DNA from: Anopheles merus
Taxonomy: Eukaryota > Arthropoda > Insecta > Diptera > Culicidae
DNA: 64,000 nucleotides
Direction of reading: 5' to 3'
Assembly: GCF_017562075.2 (NCBI RefSeq)
Contig: NC_054083.1
Coordinates: 37,179,255-37,243,254, forward strand
Position 1 is the first letter of the stretch, and each line of letters opens with the position of its first letter. A program made the translations under genes and the position numbers. The notes below the pieces were generated by a model. That model did not search any database and was not told the DNA's origin. It was given only the letters and a program-made list of their open reading frames with translations. Below, piece after piece: positions 13,676 to 24,900 of this stretch.

Positions 13676-13885
13676 CTGCTGCTGAGGTGTCTGATGAAGG
13701 TCATGATCGGTGTCACAATCGGAGGCGGAAACAGTTGCCTGGGCAAGCTCCTCGTCCGTCAGCGATTCGCTCCGTGCCGGTCCACTCTCGTCCGACGACA
13801 TGCGATAGTATCCTCCCATGGCGGCAGCACTCGGGCCAGCCGGCGGATCGTTGTAGTAGCTGCCGCAGGCCGTCTCTGTACCCAT
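12901..13885 (-). CDS. PolyQ/polyA-rich exon of an unrecognised gene
   Basis: First in-frame ATG at 13885 (context CAATATGG). The frame runs 328 codons plus one base, then meets CCAAG|GTCAGT, a good splice donor (GT at 12899-12900). Without splicing, the frame stops within three codons. The N-terminus is acidic and Ser/Thr-rich (MSSDESGPARSESLTDEELAQ). It is followed by several glutamine runs coded by mixed CAG and CAA, histidine-rich spacers, a Pro/Ser-Gly segment and two alanine runs, and ends near RFYYQ. Low-complexity Q/A/H sequence of this type is typical of insect transcription and RNA regulators, but no DNA- or RNA-binding domain lies in this exon, so I assign no function. The remaining exons must lie to the left and were not found in the window. 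It may be an alternative first coding exon or an internal exon (acceptor candidate at 13937). Confidence 0.7.
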
Positions 13886-13960
13886 ATTGATGAGTTGATC
13901 TGCAACTACTCTCCTCAACCACAGTACTTTTGTTCCACTGAAAGTCTTGGGAATGGTTCG
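13886..13960 (-). other. 5' UTR / candidate acceptor of the polyQ exon
   Basis: The reading frame stays open upstream of the ATG at 13885 for some distance but has no further in-frame ATG, which supports that ATG as the start. On the minus strand AAGACTTTCAG|TGGAAC places a possible 3' splice site with the exon beginning at 13937. The pyrimidine tract is mediocre. The alternative is that the exon begins at a transcription start further right (14000-15100). Confidence 0.35.
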
Positions 13961-16900
13961 AACTGTTGATTTTGGGCAAAAGTTTCTATATGCCAATCAA
14001 TTCCCAGCTCACGAAAGTGTCCGTCTTTGTTTGCACTAGTCTCACTGTCGAGACGATTCACAATTAACGATTGACCGGACTCAGGATCGGCTCGTTGCAC
14101 CACAGCTGCAACTTCTGGCAGTAGAACGATACTCGAACAGTTCCGCTCATTTTCCGCAACGCTTTCCACGAAAGGGAACTCGAGAAGCAAATCTGCAATT
14201 GTTTATTCTCGATTGCACGCAATAGAACGGTGCTGCTTAATATTTTCCGCGATTTTGTTAGACACTTTTTAACGACCCAGTTTCACACTGGCCTTGGTTT
14301 CACTTCACTCACTTGTACGTTTCACATGCATCACTATTGGAGATATTATAATAGTGCACAATAAATATTTGTTGGTTTTGTTTTTGTGGAAGGTTTTTCA
14401 TTACTATTCGTTTATTTATCGGACTTTCCGGAACAATTTGACACGCACGGACTCGCTATACTCAAATGCTGCAAATGTATACGGAGAAAAGCCAGAAAAA
14501 CGAAAAAAAAACACACAACAGACGAAAGTCTGTGCCTAATGTTTCCCCTATTCTAAAAAAATATTGCAACCAAAAACTTAACTCCAACCTAAGTTAGCTA
14601 ATTGAAAAAAAAATACACAAAAACCCCAAGAATTTTGTTTAAATTAACATTAAACCCAAACAAAATTAAAAGCTCTTTTTTGATCTCTCCTTCACTTTGT
14701 TAAGCCTAAAACCTTTCACTCCGCAAATAGATCACTCGATTAACTAAACTTGAACATAATTCCGATCAAACACACAAACACAAACACATAATAAATAAAC
14801 TGCCAATAAATAATTAATCCACTGCTTATTCACCCGCAAGCGCTACCCGCGCCACCGTCCATGCACCGTCGAACGGCAAAGAAAAAAACGGATGGATCTA
14901 AAGCACTGACGAACGGACCAAACTTGCGCTTCTCAAACCAAACCATCAGCGAGCGCTTCCGGAATAGAACTGTTTCGCGATCGCACTGGCAAGCGTCCCG
15001 GTCGGTCGGTCGGCCGTAGTGCCACGGGAAGGTGAACCAAACACGTTTCCTGCACACAGCTCGCCAGGACGAGCGGCACTAGCACACCGCACCCGCCGCG
15101 CATCATGCTGGAGAAAATGTGACCCGGGAGGAGGAGCAAAAGCGGCTATGAAAAGCATCCAGAAGTCTTCTGCCCCGTTTCCTTTTTTTTTTTTTTTTGT
15201 TTTGCAGGCCCCGGGTTTTCATTCACATTTTGCAGCCGGCTGTGCCTCGTGCCTCGAAAGGAAAATCACCTTCCACCCGGTTTCGACGGGGGGAAAATGT
15301 TCGAAGAACCGAAGAAATGGAACCGTTTCCTTATGGCTTCTCTCCTTGGTGGCCTACCCACTCGAAGCGCGCGCGGAAAAGCACGAACAAAAAAAGCACA
15401 CAGACACACACACACACTTCCGGATCGCCCTTTTTTCCCTAGCAGTGAAATGCGAAAACCCGACCCGAAGGAAAGAGCAAAGCAGCGGCCCGCCAACAAA
15501 TGGCACTGAAAGCTCGCCCGGTACTGCGAACCGTTCCACTGCTCGGGAGGCAAGCATGACACCGACACAGACACACACATAAACACAGGGGGGGAGGCCT
15601 CCCGGTCACGTTAGTCAGCCAGCCGATGCGTTGGACCAGACGGCACCACCACCACAACCACCACCCACCCACTAGCGCGAGCAGTGTGTGTCAGCGACCA
15701 GCCGCCTCCATCGAGAGGAAGCCAATCGAGAGAAGAAACCGGAGGAGGATCACAAACACACCCTCAGCCCGGGGTTTTGGTTTCGCGCGAGCAAGGGGGG
15801 AAGGATGAAGGGCGGTTTTGTTGTTCGTGTCACGCGGATCCAAGACCCAATCCCCCCCATTCCCCCATTCCCGGGGCAGAACACACAGAAACAGTGAAAC
15901 AACAACAAAAAACCCTTCCCCATTCGGGATTTGTATTTGAGTGTGCATGTCGCTGTGTGTATGCTATTCATATGTATGCGCACTGCACGTGGCAATCCAT
16001 GTTTTGCACCACCGCGATGCGCGCGCTCTCTCTCTCTCTCGCTCTCCTGCTCACCCTTTGGCTGCCGGCCGGTGAGTTTATATTCATTTTTCCCATTCGG
16101 GGCGATCCATCACACGCGAAACGAGACGCATCGAAACGCGCTCTCGGCAACGTGCCTTCCAGTGCGGGGGGGTCGGTTTGCAGCCCATGCCCGTTGCCTT
16201 CCCCACGCGGCACCATCCCACCTGTACAGCACAGGGACAGGCAGGGTAGTGGAATGACAGGGTGGATAAGCAATTCCCTGCAATTGGCATCCCCGGGCTT
16301 CATGCTACACGCACACGCGTCTATATTTTGATGGCATTCGTGTCGGTGCGGGAACCCTCAGAGGCAGTTCAAGCTGTTCGGTGGAGGTGGAGAGAGGGTG
16401 GTGAAAGGTTATTTATTTTAACTTCAGCTTCTCCCCCCCTCCGTATTCAAACCACAGTAATGAGCGGAAAGGAATCCTTCCTTCGAGATCTGCAGCCGGC
16501 TTCGCAACAAGGAAAGCGGAGCGGATTGTTTCGCAGCAGCAGAATGTGTCAATTGCAGCTGGATGGATATGTTTGATAAGGAGCAAATTGCACAGGTCTC
16601 TTGCCTTGGGAAGGAACCATTTTCTGGATGGATATATGAGCCCGTCGAACCTTCTGGCCCGTGCCATTCGTGCTGTTGTTTTAATTCGAGCGACTGGCGG
16701 TTGCAAATAAGGTGACACAAATTGTTCAATAAGCGAGATGAAACGCTTCCCAACCGCTCGAAAGGATGAGCAATTGCCAGGAGGGAACACTCCAGGGCCT
16801 TGCATTTGCGTTGCTCCGTGCACCCTATTAACACGAGTCGTTACCTCTTTTTGGTGGAGTTGTTCCGCAGACAATAAGTTAATTTTGCTACACATTTCAT

Positions 16901-17226
16901 TTTCTGTGTGAAAATTACGCTACAGTTTGTAACGAATGCTCCGAAATGAAGCATTGCTGCTTCTTACATTCATCTTTTCCCCTTTTTAATTGATTAAACG
17001 AGTGACAGGAGCACTGTACAACAGTTCTACTGTGTCTTAAGACATTGCTGACAGTGTCGTTTGTTTGTTTTCTAGAGATGAAATTGAAATGATGTGGATT
17101 TCATTATGTAAAATACAAACCTTGCACACATTGTGTTTCACCAGTTGTACTGTTGTGTGTTAGTATTCACAATAGAAAGCATAGCCAGCATATACAGCTG
17201 CTCATAGAAAGCTTCATAGAGTTGAC
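13961..17226. other. Non-coding; possible promoter side of the polyQ exon
   Basis: 14200-14820 is AT-rich. 14820-16900 is GC-rich with CA-rich and homopolymer tracts, including a T run at 15183-15198 followed by GCAG. If the polyQ exon has its own promoter, this is where it would be. A minus-strand TCAGT lies at about 14905-14909, but no matching TATA or DPE was found. The open frames on both strands look like chance. Confidence 0.35.
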
Positions 17227-17260
17227 ACTTACCTAAAATGAAAAAGAAGAGAAATAGGGT
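17227..17260 (-). promoter_or_regulatory. Putative recursive splice site (zero-length exon)
   Basis: On the minus strand a pyrimidine-rich tract (CTATTTCTCTTCTTTTTC, then ATTTTAG) abuts GTAAGTGTC with nothing between, junction 17232/17233. A strong 3' splice site fused to a consensus 5' splice site is the signature of recursive splicing in long insect introns: the intron piece upstream is removed first, which regenerates a donor. The orientation matches the polyQ exon 3.3 kb downstream (13885). Confidence 0.65.
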
Positions 17261-18640
17261 TAGCTTCAATGTTTGAATAAATATTTTGCAATGGCTTTAA
17301 CAACCAATCAAAATTAATTCTCATAATAATCATTTCATAAATATTGTAAAATATCTCAAGTCTCTTGCATACATCGTATTTATCCATCAGTTTATCAATA
17401 TTATTAATAAAATATTTAAATAACTATATACATTTTTCTTCGTCACACACAAATGTATTTGAACACATACAAAAACCAAAGACACTCAGTTGAATTCAAA
17501 GACGCGTGCATATAAGCGTGCTCCATCAATTTTTGAATTTTTATATGCACATTTACATCGAAAGCAGCCTTCACCGCGTAGAACAGACGGACAGAATCAG
17601 TTTTAATGCAATTTTCCAGTCCGTTTCTCGACCGCACTTTACCCCCGCTTTCTATATCATCCTCTCCCGCTTGTTCGTTCTCGGCTCCCTGTTAAAATTG
17701 CTAACCATTGCCCTCTGCATTTCAAATACGCACGTTCCTGGTGCAAACGTCGAGGAAAACTCATTTCTATTGCCCGCAGAAAAGGGCCGGCCATGCACAG
17801 CCTCACCCGCGCGAACTTTGATCCTGGCGCTTGATGCTTTTCTTTTGCTTCTTCTCCTTTGACAACGCCAAATACTAAGAAAAGTGCCTGCACGTTACTA
17901 GCAACACTCCTCGAATAAGGCCGTGTCCACCGTGCTTCCAACAGGTTTCCTGGCGCGCAACCCAACAGCCGCCCCATTGGCAGCAGGTCACGATGAAGTC
18001 AAATGTGTTTGTTTACATCGCCGTGTCCCCCCGGCGGCAGTCGCGTTCGCCCATCGTGGACAGGGGCCGCCGCAGCAAAGCGTACGGATGAGTCGGGCGA
18101 ATGTCTGGCGAGTGGCAATAAAATTCGCACATCCGGACGCTTGTTGACACTCACATTCAACAGATCGAATCTCCGAATGTGTCCCCTGCCGCGCCCTTCA
18201 CTCCGCCCTGCCAAACAGGGGAGGAAGATGATAGATGACAGTCCCCACATCCCTAATCGGGCACAGTCTCGCGTTCGCGTTGCTCTCGCGCCAAGCGTTG
18301 CTCGCTCTCGCTCGCCCAGCCGGGCCGCACGGGAGTCACGTTTTTCGAACACGTGTCACGCGGTTTTGCCCGCTTCCAAACGCACCTCGAGCTTCGGCCC
18401 GGTTGTGGAGGGGGGGGGGGGGGAGCGAGGGGCCACAACTTGGAGAGCTTGGGTGGTTCGGTTTATCTGTTCGCCCGTCTGCCGTTCGGAGCTGACTTCT
18501 CGCCACCGCTAGTATTGGTGTGCGATTGCGCCGTGGCGAGTGTGTGTTTCGCTCTGGCAGGCGCTATCAGTTTCACTATCGCACCCGAACGGCGAAGGTA
18601 ACGCCGGGTAACGCCTTTTCTATCGGGTGGCGTACATTTG
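17261..18640. other. Non-coding, GC-rich from about 17560
   Basis: No supportable exon. It includes a run of 14 G at 18410-18423 within a purine-rich block. Short open frames lie on both strands and have no recognisable domain. Confidence 0.4.
18410..18423 (+). repeat. Homopolymer G run
   Basis: Fourteen consecutive G followed by AGCGAGGGG. Other mononucleotide runs are C at 21631-21643, C at 26194-26205 and C at 52972-52984. These are unstable tracts and possible assembly-error spots; G-rich RNA or DNA here could form quadruplex structure. Confidence 0.8.
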
Positions 18641-18980
18641 CATTGGTATCGGGGACAAACGTCGATTTAAAATGTTTAAATATTACATATTGAAGCCTTA
18701 TGTTCGGTACAGTTGCCATGATTACTAGAACAACATATGAAAATTGTTGTAAAAAATGAAATCAAAACATTCTTATAGAAACATTTGAATTGGAACTAGG
18801 GAAACAAAATTATTTTTATTTTTTTATAAACCAATAATTTCAATTAGACATTTCCACAGGATAAATTATTTATAACGAGCATATAAATATCAATCATTAA
18901 TTACAATAAATAATAAAACATTCACTTTAAATCGATTTTTTACGTTCCGATGACCGCACCGCGTAACGCACTTTGAATGC

Positions 18981-18995
18981 TAGCGCCATCTAGGG
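18981..18995 (-). promoter_or_regulatory. CTCF-like binding motif
   Basis: On the minus strand this reads CCCTAGATGGCGCTA, which contains the AGATGGCGC core of insect and vertebrate CTCF sites. Mosquitoes are known to have a CTCF orthologue. A single motif match in 64 kb is suggestive only. Confidence 0.35.
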
Positions 18996-21900
18996 CAATT
19001 TCGTATCAACTCTCGATGAAACGTTTCACTGTTTGAAACTTTTCAAAGCGTTAGAAAATCCAACAATTCAAATCCCATTTGCTTACCGTTCGTCATTTGT
19101 TTTAACTATTTCTAGTTTTCAGATTATTTTGAGATTAATTTGAAATTGTTAGAAATCAGTATGCTAAAACAAGACTGATAAATTAAAATCAATTTTATAG
19201 CAAAATAATGAGGAAAAATTCCCCATTTATACCAACAAATATTTACACTTTCTGCATCGAAATACATCAATATTATGTTTACCATGATTCATTTGATCAT
19301 CATAATTGTATCACACCTGTGCCTGGCTGCTACACAATCCATGTTCGAGTGCGGAAATGTATCGCAAACCATGACAAGTACAAAAACGCTTCATTATAAG
19401 CAAAATAGGGGAAACAAAAAAAAGCATAAACAATTTTTTTGCACATCAAACATCACACACTTGCCGCTCCAGCGCTAGAGCTCGGTATCCTTGAACCCCC
19501 AGGTGAACCATCTATTCGGGCCACGTGACAATGCACATCCTGGTGGTGTGTGTGTTTGTGTTGTTTTCCGAGGCGTGCAGGCACAGGGCTTTACAGTACG
19601 GCCACGTGATACTGGCGGCCTTTTTGCCTAGCTGTAGCTCCCAAAGGATGTTTTACATGCTGGAGAAAATGCAAACCCTGCCCGCCACCCCACCCAAGGG
19701 CACTTTCTTCCCCCAGCACACACTAACAAATGTGGTACACTCTTGCACGGTGGGCGGGGAAAAAGTTAAGAAAAGAAAGCAAGAGAGAAAGAAGAAAAAA
19801 CTTTCATCCCAAAAGTCCCTTTTCTTTCCCTGGCCTCGGGTCCGCGTTTTTTTCTAGCATTGTGTGGTGTGGCCTGTGCTTTAAATGAAAGATGTATAGG
19901 AGCTGCCGGCGTTGTCGTTGGCGAATGGGCGAACTTTCGATAGCACTTCAATCAAGCCTCTTACCGTACGCAATTTTTGTAGAGGGCAGTTGTTTCACTT
20001 GCTAGAAGAATGCCGGACCAAAGCAGAAGCATTGTTGGACGATTCGCTCGCTCACTATGAATCCCCGAGGAGAGATTGATGTTTTGGAGTTTCTGGGACC
20101 GGGGGTTGCAAGGAGGACGACGGCCATCTATAGTGCTCTTTGCTTGGGGTAGACGATGTGGAACATTTGGGTATTTGATTTGCGTTTCCATGTTTTGCGT
20201 TTTTCTCATTCCCGCAACGGTCATTCGAGGGAAAAGAATTCGCATAAACAATGGTGTCCCAGATAAACATTGTACAGGAGTAGCTTTAATATGACGTTGA
20301 ATCAAGCATTTGTTTTTTTGTTTTGCTTTAAAAAGTTACATTTAACCCCATTGAAGTAGTGCTACGTGTGCGAATCTGTACTACATATTGTCTCTGTTTA
20401 CCCATTACCGCGTGCTCGTATTCCTTTCGCTGAAACCGGCTTCACAGTTAACAGATCCGGCTTCAGTGGCATCCGAAAAGCCCACATTCGATAACAGCCA
20501 CACACACACACACTAAATAGCCATGGCCACACCTTGGACAATCTTTTGATTTATGACATAATCGCGATGACACGCTCTCTTCATGTACGCACACCGAATG
20601 AGTCGAACAGAAAAAAAGTGCAATCTTATCCGGGCCCGATTACACCGGTAAGGTGGCATTGGTAAAATGTACCAAAGAAGAAAAAAAAGTGCAACAACTC
20701 ACGTTCCGTTTCGTCAGGCTGTTTTTTCGGGTTGGTTTAAGCCGATTGTGGGATAAAACGGGCCCGGGACAAATCAGTACTGGTAGCCTAAGTATTATCG
20801 AACAAGGGTGAATGTGAAGCATGCTCCCTTATCATATGCGCATACCGAAAGGAAAGCGGGTTCATTCGGCGAGTTTTGCAAACGCATGGAGCAGATTGGA
20901 GATATGACGGCTGTCCATGGAATGTAGGACAAACGCTTGCAGTGTTTGTCTATTAATCTTCTTACTGCTTAACACGATAAATTGGGACTGCATAATGTTC
21001 TTAACATAAATTAAAAATAGTAGTTTCATTCTATGTTTCAGTTTTATTAAACATAAAACATCAGCTGATATGTTCAAAAGTTAATGCAAAATCGGGGTTT
21101 AAATTTATTAATTTAAAAAAGCGTGTCTCATCCAAATCAGTTAAATCTACTTTAAGTGTTTGCCGCAAAGAGCACTGCGTCTAGCGCGTCAGCTAGTAAC
21201 GATGATAGAAAATAGCAATCTGGTTTAAAAATTGTTTTTTAAAACGTTGTAGCTACGTCAAAACACAAACTCTGACGGGAACTAAACCCACTATTTTGTA
21301 CTACAACAACAAAAACTGTGCCAAACTACATTGTACACTTGTTTTGAATGCATAACCACCGCGCTTCGTAGCCCGCCCAATCATCAACCATGTGCAGTCG
21401 CCGCGGTTGATTGATTTACAACTCCTCTCTTTCCCTTCCGCCGCATCCCCGGACAGAAAGATGCTAAGCACCTAGGGGACCTAAGCATGGAATTGTTTTC
21501 CGCACACACAGAACACCATTCCCAATCGCACATCGCGCGGACTCCCTTATAAGCTTATCATTGCGTTTGCGCCGTTTGCCATGCCGTGACCGTGCAGCAT
21601 GATGTTTCGGCGCTTCTAATCAAAAGAGCTCCCCCCCCCCCCCTCCGGGCTATCTGGGAGCTGATGTCCGTGGGTAGCTTTTTTGCGTCATCCCCATGGA
21701 CCGGGAGCGTCCCGTTCGTGACCTCCGATGCCAAGGTAAGCCGCCGGCAGTCTCCGTAAACACCATCCAACCGTCATCCGATGTCCGAAATTATCACGCG
21801 TCACCGATAAGACCATACGCAACTGGCAGCAGCTTCACTTGCCGAGGGAAGAAGTTTAGTAAAGAAAATACCCTGAAACACACACGCACACAGCTACTCG

Positions 21901-24900
21901 ATTGGATGCAAAGTTCACGTGATGCTTCGGAACCGTCCGTCAAAACCGAGCTGACGTTGAGCGTTGATGCGCAAACAGATCCACTTGGAGCTACGCACAC
22001 AACGGATTAACGCAGGCATGGCCAGGGGGTGCCTGGACTGTCCACCGTCTAGCGCTAATCTTTTCGGTAAACCAACCCTTCTCACTCTGGTCCGTGAGTA
22101 TAGGTGAGTGAAACTTAATAAACTAGTTCAACTCCGTTCGTGCGCCACAAAGTACGCGATGACGAAATCGGGCGCTCACATTGCCACGGGAGTAAAGTCG
22201 AGCCTCCAGCCGCGAGGCCATTTGTCGCGCATAGCAACTTACCGGCAGCGCTAACGTTCGCTTCGTTACCAAGTTGTCGGCGAGACGATGAGTTCGCACT
22301 TTGGTGTGAAAGAAAAGTGGCTGGCAGGGCATGGCAAACTGATTTTTTTTGTTGTTTTGCTTTGTTTTGTTTGCACGCTGGATGAAGCTGATAGGATGCA
22401 GCTGAAGCTGAGCGTTGGTTGAGCTGCGTGCGTATTAGGAGGATGCGAAATGGAGGGAAGCGACGAGTGTGGGGCAAAGAGATGTGGTTGATAATTGGAT
22501 TACCCTTGTGCGGAATGTGCTATAGAAACTAGAAAAAATGTAACCATTTTTAGTAACGGCACGATGGAAACGCTAGCAGAGCTAGTCAAGCACTTCAAAT
22601 GACAAGGAAACTGGTATTTAAAGATGGGTTTGACTGTTCCTTTTGGCAATAATATGCATTGGAAAAGTTAAACAAACTACAACATGTCTGTTACATGTTA
22701 CAAAATATATGAAAGGCTTAAATGAGTTCAAGGAATACGCAATGTTTAGTATTTTATCTTGTAGGCTGCATACTTGCAAATATATGTATAACATTTGCTA
22801 TGAGGAGCAGTCTACATCTACTTGAATAAATTAGAAATTAAAAAAAGTCTATTAAACAGTCTATAAATGGTCAGTTAAAGCAAGTTCATGTATATAGATC
22901 GTTTTTGTAAAAAATATCAAAAATGTATTCATAAAATCTAAATATTTCGGTTTCGGTTTCTAATAAATTTACAACTGTTTTTAGCATTGTTCAATAAGTT
23001 TGATGCAGAGGTTTGGTTGTTTAATGTTGAAAAAGCATTTATACCAATTTAATTCATTTCCAACTGAAAATGAAACGTTAAATTACTTTCAACAACATGT
23101 TCCAGTGAGCATCGTTTTAATATAACGAGCGCGAGCCTCGAAATCGGTTACACCACTTCAAAACAAACAGACACTCAAAACTGCTCGAATGTTGAACCCC
23201 CTCTGCTGAGTGCACACACATCGCAGCGCGCATGTCACGCGGGAAGATTTTTACATTCAGTTGGTATCAGAATCTATTGTTTTATTTACATCTCTTTCCA
23301 CTTCGTCTTCGTCGATGTTTTCTCAGCCGCTCTCTTTCCATTAAAACTCTCCTACCAGTACTCTCAGTCAACAAGCACTCTTTCCGGAGAGCGCTTTCGG
23401 AGAGCTTTCGGCACTCATTTTCCGGAAGGATGCTCCAGCTCACCCACACCACGGAGAGCAGTCGGGGGTCGATTTTGTTTGCGTAGGAGTAATGCAACAT
23501 AAACATTGGCTCAAGTTGGGCCTTACGTACACAACGCCAGCAACTAAGTGTGCTACAATAACAACTTTTCGAGCTTATAGTAAAGCTTTCGCTGGAAGTA
23601 TGAAGGTATCGCCACCAGGACATTGTCTTTTAGTTCTCTCCTGCTTTTCCAATTATTCTGTCCCTCTCTCGTTCCCACTCTCTTTCTCTTTCGTGCTATC
23701 AGTGTGTATGGCCGTTTCATTAGCATTTTTATGATGTCTGTAAGGTCATAAAATTATGCTTTTCCCTTTTTTTACACCCTGCATCGAGAGAAGCTGCCAT
23801 GTTAGTGACCGTACGACCAAATCCCCTGCAGTCAGAACCATCAGCATGGACCACAAAATGGTTGCGAGATCGGGGAGAGTGACTTTTCACCGGGTAAACC
23901 GGGAAGAGGTCAAGGAAATTCCCTCCGGTAACCATTGGCATTATTTCGCTCAGGCCAATCTACACACTGCCATTGGCTTACCATGGGGTGGACGTGGATG
24001 AGACAGTTGGACGGTTAATGTAAATAACATTTGCAACACAAAGTATTAAACTTTTGTAACCAACCTTTTGCACGTCCAGTCCGCTCTTGCCGATGTTAAT
24101 GTAATGTGAACGCTGTAATGAAGCACGGAAGGAAGGAAGAAACAGCAGGAGCGGCAACGGAACCCAGAACATACGCACACAGCGTCAAACATCGAAACCA
24201 ATACACTGCAATGCAATTTTGTAGCACCGTGAGCGGCGTGAGCTTCTGCCGGGTAAGCTCGCGTTTAATAATGCAGCGTTGGCGAGCTGGAATACGTTCG
24301 CTTCAATGACGTCATAGTCGGCTTTTCGCCTGCCCAGAACGGTCGGTCGGGCAACATCTAGAACCATTTTTGTGTCGCTCTCCTTCTGGTTCTGGGTGCT
24401 TCCGTTAGCGCTCCCACTCACTCGAGAACCTACAACGCCCGTCATACCGACCGAACGGACGTCACTGCGGAACTGTGAGCCAAAACAAATGGAACGCATT
24501 ACATTACGGTAGAACTGGTTTTTTTGGGGGGTCGTACGAAAAGAAAACGTTACATGGGGCGATGAGCGGGCGAAATGTTCTGCCTGTCCGACCGGCGTGA
24601 CATTTTTGGCCAGATGTTGCCTGCCGGTTACGATTGATGGTATGCGATGAGTCATGCGGCTGAAGCAAGGGACGAATATTTTTCGCCCGAATGTCGCAGT
24701 ATGCGTATTACAAGGACTTCTTGGTGGAGGTTTTTTTTTCGGGAGTGCCAATAAAGTTGAATTGGAATGAATGTGATCATGCGGAAAAGAAGGCTTGCAG
24801 GCAGGAACCTTTTGAAGGGAAGAGGAATGGTTCAACTCTTAAGTTTACAAGCAAACTATGTTTGAAGGCGTTTTGAAGAAAAAAATCTATTCGAATATAC

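Noticed and set aside
13124..13969. 281-codon plus-strand frame rich in Leu, Val and Arg opposite the polyQ exon
   Set aside because: It is the antisense shadow of CAG/CAA repeats (CTG/TTG read as Leu), with no domain and no splice support.
13886..13996. An upstream start for the polyQ frame near 13996
   Set aside because: The codon at 13994-13996 is TTG, not ATG; the first in-frame ATG is at 13885.
21696..22010. Plus-strand donor-like CCAAG|GTAAGC near 21735 as a host exon end
   Set aside because: No convincing acceptor or protein signal precedes it, and the other splice evidence in the window is on the minus strand.
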